Source: Clostridiales bacterium
GTDB taxonomy: Bacteria > Bacillota > Clostridia > Oscillospirales > CAG-272
DNA length: 44,702 bases
Assembly: GCA_022791195.1 (NCBI GenBank)
Contig: JAAVYP010000051.1
Coordinates: forward strand, 1 to 44,702
Reading direction: 5' to 3'
Under the pieces are notes generated by a model. It worked only from the letters and a program-made list of their open reading frames with translations, made no database searches and was not told the origin of the DNA. Below are positions 43,045 to 44,702 of the stretch, one piece after another. The first letter of the stretch is position 1. Each line of letters begins with the position of its first letter. The translations under genes and the position numbers were made by a program.

Positions 43045-44702
43045 ATGATTCAATTTATTTATGGATCAAGCGGTTCGGGCAAAAGCACACTCATTGATCA
43101 AAAAATAAAAGCCTGTGCAGAAGAAGGAAAACAGGTGCTTCTTCTTGTGCCCGAGCAGGCGGTACTATCTTTCGAGAGAAGACTGTCCGAGCTCTGCGGC
43201 GACAGGCTTTCTTTTCATGTACAGGTTCTTAGCTTCCGCCGCTTAGCCAACACGATCTTTCGTGCGGTCGGCGGATTAAAATACGATTATGTCACCAAAG
43301 GGGAAAAAGCGGTAATCCTGTGGCGGGCCCTCACGACAATCGAGCCGTTTTTACAGAAATATCGCGGCGTCACATTAAAGGAACGCTCTTTTTTTGCCGA
43401 AATGGTTGCCTGTATGGATGAATGCAAGGCATACTTAGTGACGCCGGCCAAATTAGAAGCGGCTGCCAATGCATTGACCGAAGTCCACGCACCGCTGGCC
43501 GACAAGCTGCATGATCTTTCTCTGCTTTACGCGGCTTATCAAAGCGCTATGCAAAACGAGTTTGACGACCCGGCGGACGACTTAGCACTGCTTTTAGAAA
43601 AACTGCCCGAGGCTGATTTTCTATCCTCTTATACGGTCATGATCGACTCTTTTTACGGCTTTACCGGCGTAGAGCTTTCTATTATTGCCGCGCTCTTTTC
43701 GCAATGCACGGATTGCTTTATCACGCTGCCTTATGACCGCACCGAAAACATCATGTACGATTCGCTGCGCCAAACCGATCGGGCGCTGCGTCGGGCCGCC
43801 GAAGCCTCCGGACAGGAATTGAAACCGGATATTCTTTTAGACCAACATCCCCGCTTCAAACAGGAAGACCTCGCTTTTTTAGAGCAGCATCTATGGCATT
43901 TTGCCGCCACACCGTTTGAAAAAACACCCTCTCACATCCAGCTTGTCCGCACCAATGATCTCTACGAAGAAGCCGAGTGGATCGCCGTTGATATCAAACG
44001 AAAGGTGCGGCAAGGCAGACGTTATCGTGATTTTGCTGTGATTACCCGCGATTTAGAGCATTATACCGGTGTGATTGACGCTGTGTTTGAAAAACACGCT
44101 TTGCCGGCCTTTCTTTCTAAGCGCATTGATATCACACTCATGCCGTCGGTCAAGCTGATTTTATGCGCTCTTTCCATTCGTATATACAACTGGCGGCTTG
44201 ATGATGTCATCACCTATATCAAAACAGGTGTGTGCGGTCTAACACCCGATGAATGCGATCTTTTAGAAAACTATGCGGTCACCTGGGGCATTACCGGCCG
44301 GCGCTGGACGGACGAATTTGAATGGAACATGAACCCGGACGGTTACTCTGAAATTCTGACCGAAGCGGGCGCAGCCCAGCTGCAAAAAGTCAATGAACTG
44401 CGCTTACGGGTGCGGGAACCTTTGCTTGCCTTTTTTGAATGCTTTGACACGGATGCCACCGTGCAAAGCATTACAGAGCAGCTTTACACGTATATCAACC
44501 AAATTGATTTTGCCGCCGGCCTGCGGGACAAAGCAAAAGCCACAACCGAAGGCACACAGGTTTGGAACGCCCTGATGCATTGTCTCGACCGGCTTGTCTA
44601 TTGTGCGAAAGACACCAAGGCCACTCCGGACATTTATCGCGATCTTTTAACCATTATCCTGACAGAAGCGACAATCGGCAAAATTCCCTCTTTTGTTGAC
44701 GA
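43045..44702 (+). CDS. addB: AddB, 5' part (runs off the window end)
   Basis: The first 552 codons of AddB, one subunit of the AddAB helicase-nuclease that processes DNA double-strand breaks for recombination. It begins MIQFIYGSSGSGKSTL with the Walker A-like GSSGSGKS, then LLLVPEQAVLSFERRL, VLSFRRLA, and central LDRALR and RDFAVITRD segments matching the AddB helicase-like part. The C-terminal Fe-S nuclease domain lies beyond the window. A weak AAAGG lies about 15 bases upstream. addA is expected next. Confidence 0.9.
   Translation, partial: MIQFIYGSSGSGKSTLIDQKIKACAEEGKQVLLLVPEQAVLSFERRLSELCGDRLSFHVQVLSFRRLANTIFRAVGGLKYDYVTKGEKAVILWRALTTIEPFLQKYRGVTLKERSFFAEMVACMDECKAYLVTPAKLEAAANALTEVHAPLADKLHDLSLLYAAYQSAMQNEFDDPADDLALLLEKLPEADFLSSYTVMIDSFYGFTGVELSIIAALFSQCTDCFITLPYDRTENIMYDSLRQTDRALRRAAEASGQELKPDILLDQHPRFKQEDLAFLEQHLWHFAATPFEKTPSHIQLVRTNDLYEEAEWIAVDIKRKVRQGRRYRDFAVITRDLEHYTGVIDAVFEKHALPAFLSKRIDITLMPSVKLILCALSIRIYNWRLDDVITYIKTGVCGLTPDECDLLENYAVTWGITGRRWTDEFEWNMNPDGYSEILTEAGAAQLQKVNELRLRVREPLLAFFECFDTDATVQSITEQLYTYINQIDFAAGLRDKAKATTEGTQVWNALMHCLDRLVYCAKDTKATPDIYRDLLTIILTEATIGKIPSFVD

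Overview
The window comes from a low-to-mid GC, endospore-forming Firmicute, most likely an anaerobic member of the Clostridia. Three sporulation families are present (YqfC, YqfD, YlbJ). Signals are Firmicute-like throughout: strong AGGAGG ribosome binding sites, TTGACA/TATAAT promoters with 17-bp spacers, and GC-hairpin plus T-run terminators. Genera cannot be resolved from the sequence alone. Most of it is ordinary chromosomal housekeeping, with accessory islands.

Layout. 1-420: a short decaying type II-like CRISPR array with no cas genes in view, then a terminator. 421-3660 (minus): a three-gene envelope module like Bacillus ydjI-ydjG-ydjH (SPFH protein, zinc-ribbon membrane protein, TPM-domain protein), preceded by a long perfect palindrome. 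3914-4216: a small membrane/secreted protein. 4412-6724 (minus): a TfoX-N protein, a GyrI-like ligand-binding protein, a WYL regulator and a P-loop kinase. 6778-10984 (minus): the conserved yqfC-yqfD-phoH block, interrupted by a MATE exporter that has its own promoter and a structured leader resembling a guanidine-IV (mepA) riboswitch. 11036-13682 (plus): ylbJ, a small Cys/His protein and a CapA-type protein. 13740-15094 (plus): a DUF3343 protein and a cysteine desulfurase-like enzyme, a pair linked elsewhere to selenium/sulfur mobilisation. 15183-17027 (minus): a membrane sulfatase/LTA-synthase-fold protein. 17181-21375 (minus): a MarR regulator with two half-exporter ABC proteins that form an asymmetric heterodimer.

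Continuing: 21615-23862 (plus): an unknown membrane protein and purA. 24056-25122 (minus): azlC-azlD. 25350-26896 (minus): a small conserved unknown and tmcAL. 27116-30519 (plus): ackA, a DAHP synthase and an MGDG-synthase-type glycosyltransferase. 30700-33308 (minus): ynbB and murD. 33686-33761: tRNA-Gln(CUG). 33951-40136 (plus): a 2061-residue surface protein with a cysteine-studded beta-helix, an InlB-type repeat, 13 further beta repeats and a C-terminal PPQTG sorting-like signal. 40364-40705: a YxeA-family protein. 40908-42899: a divergent GyrB/ParE-like topoisomerase subunit without an adjacent A subunit. 43045 to the end: the 5' part of addB.

The most interesting items are the candidate riboswitch-controlled MATE gene inserted in a sporulation/phoH block, the ydjGHI-like module without a PspA gene, the giant surface protein with a recent 231-bp tandem duplication, the orphan GyrB-like protein and the DUF3343/cysteine desulfurase pair. 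I did not see a wholly new system that the sequence alone proves.
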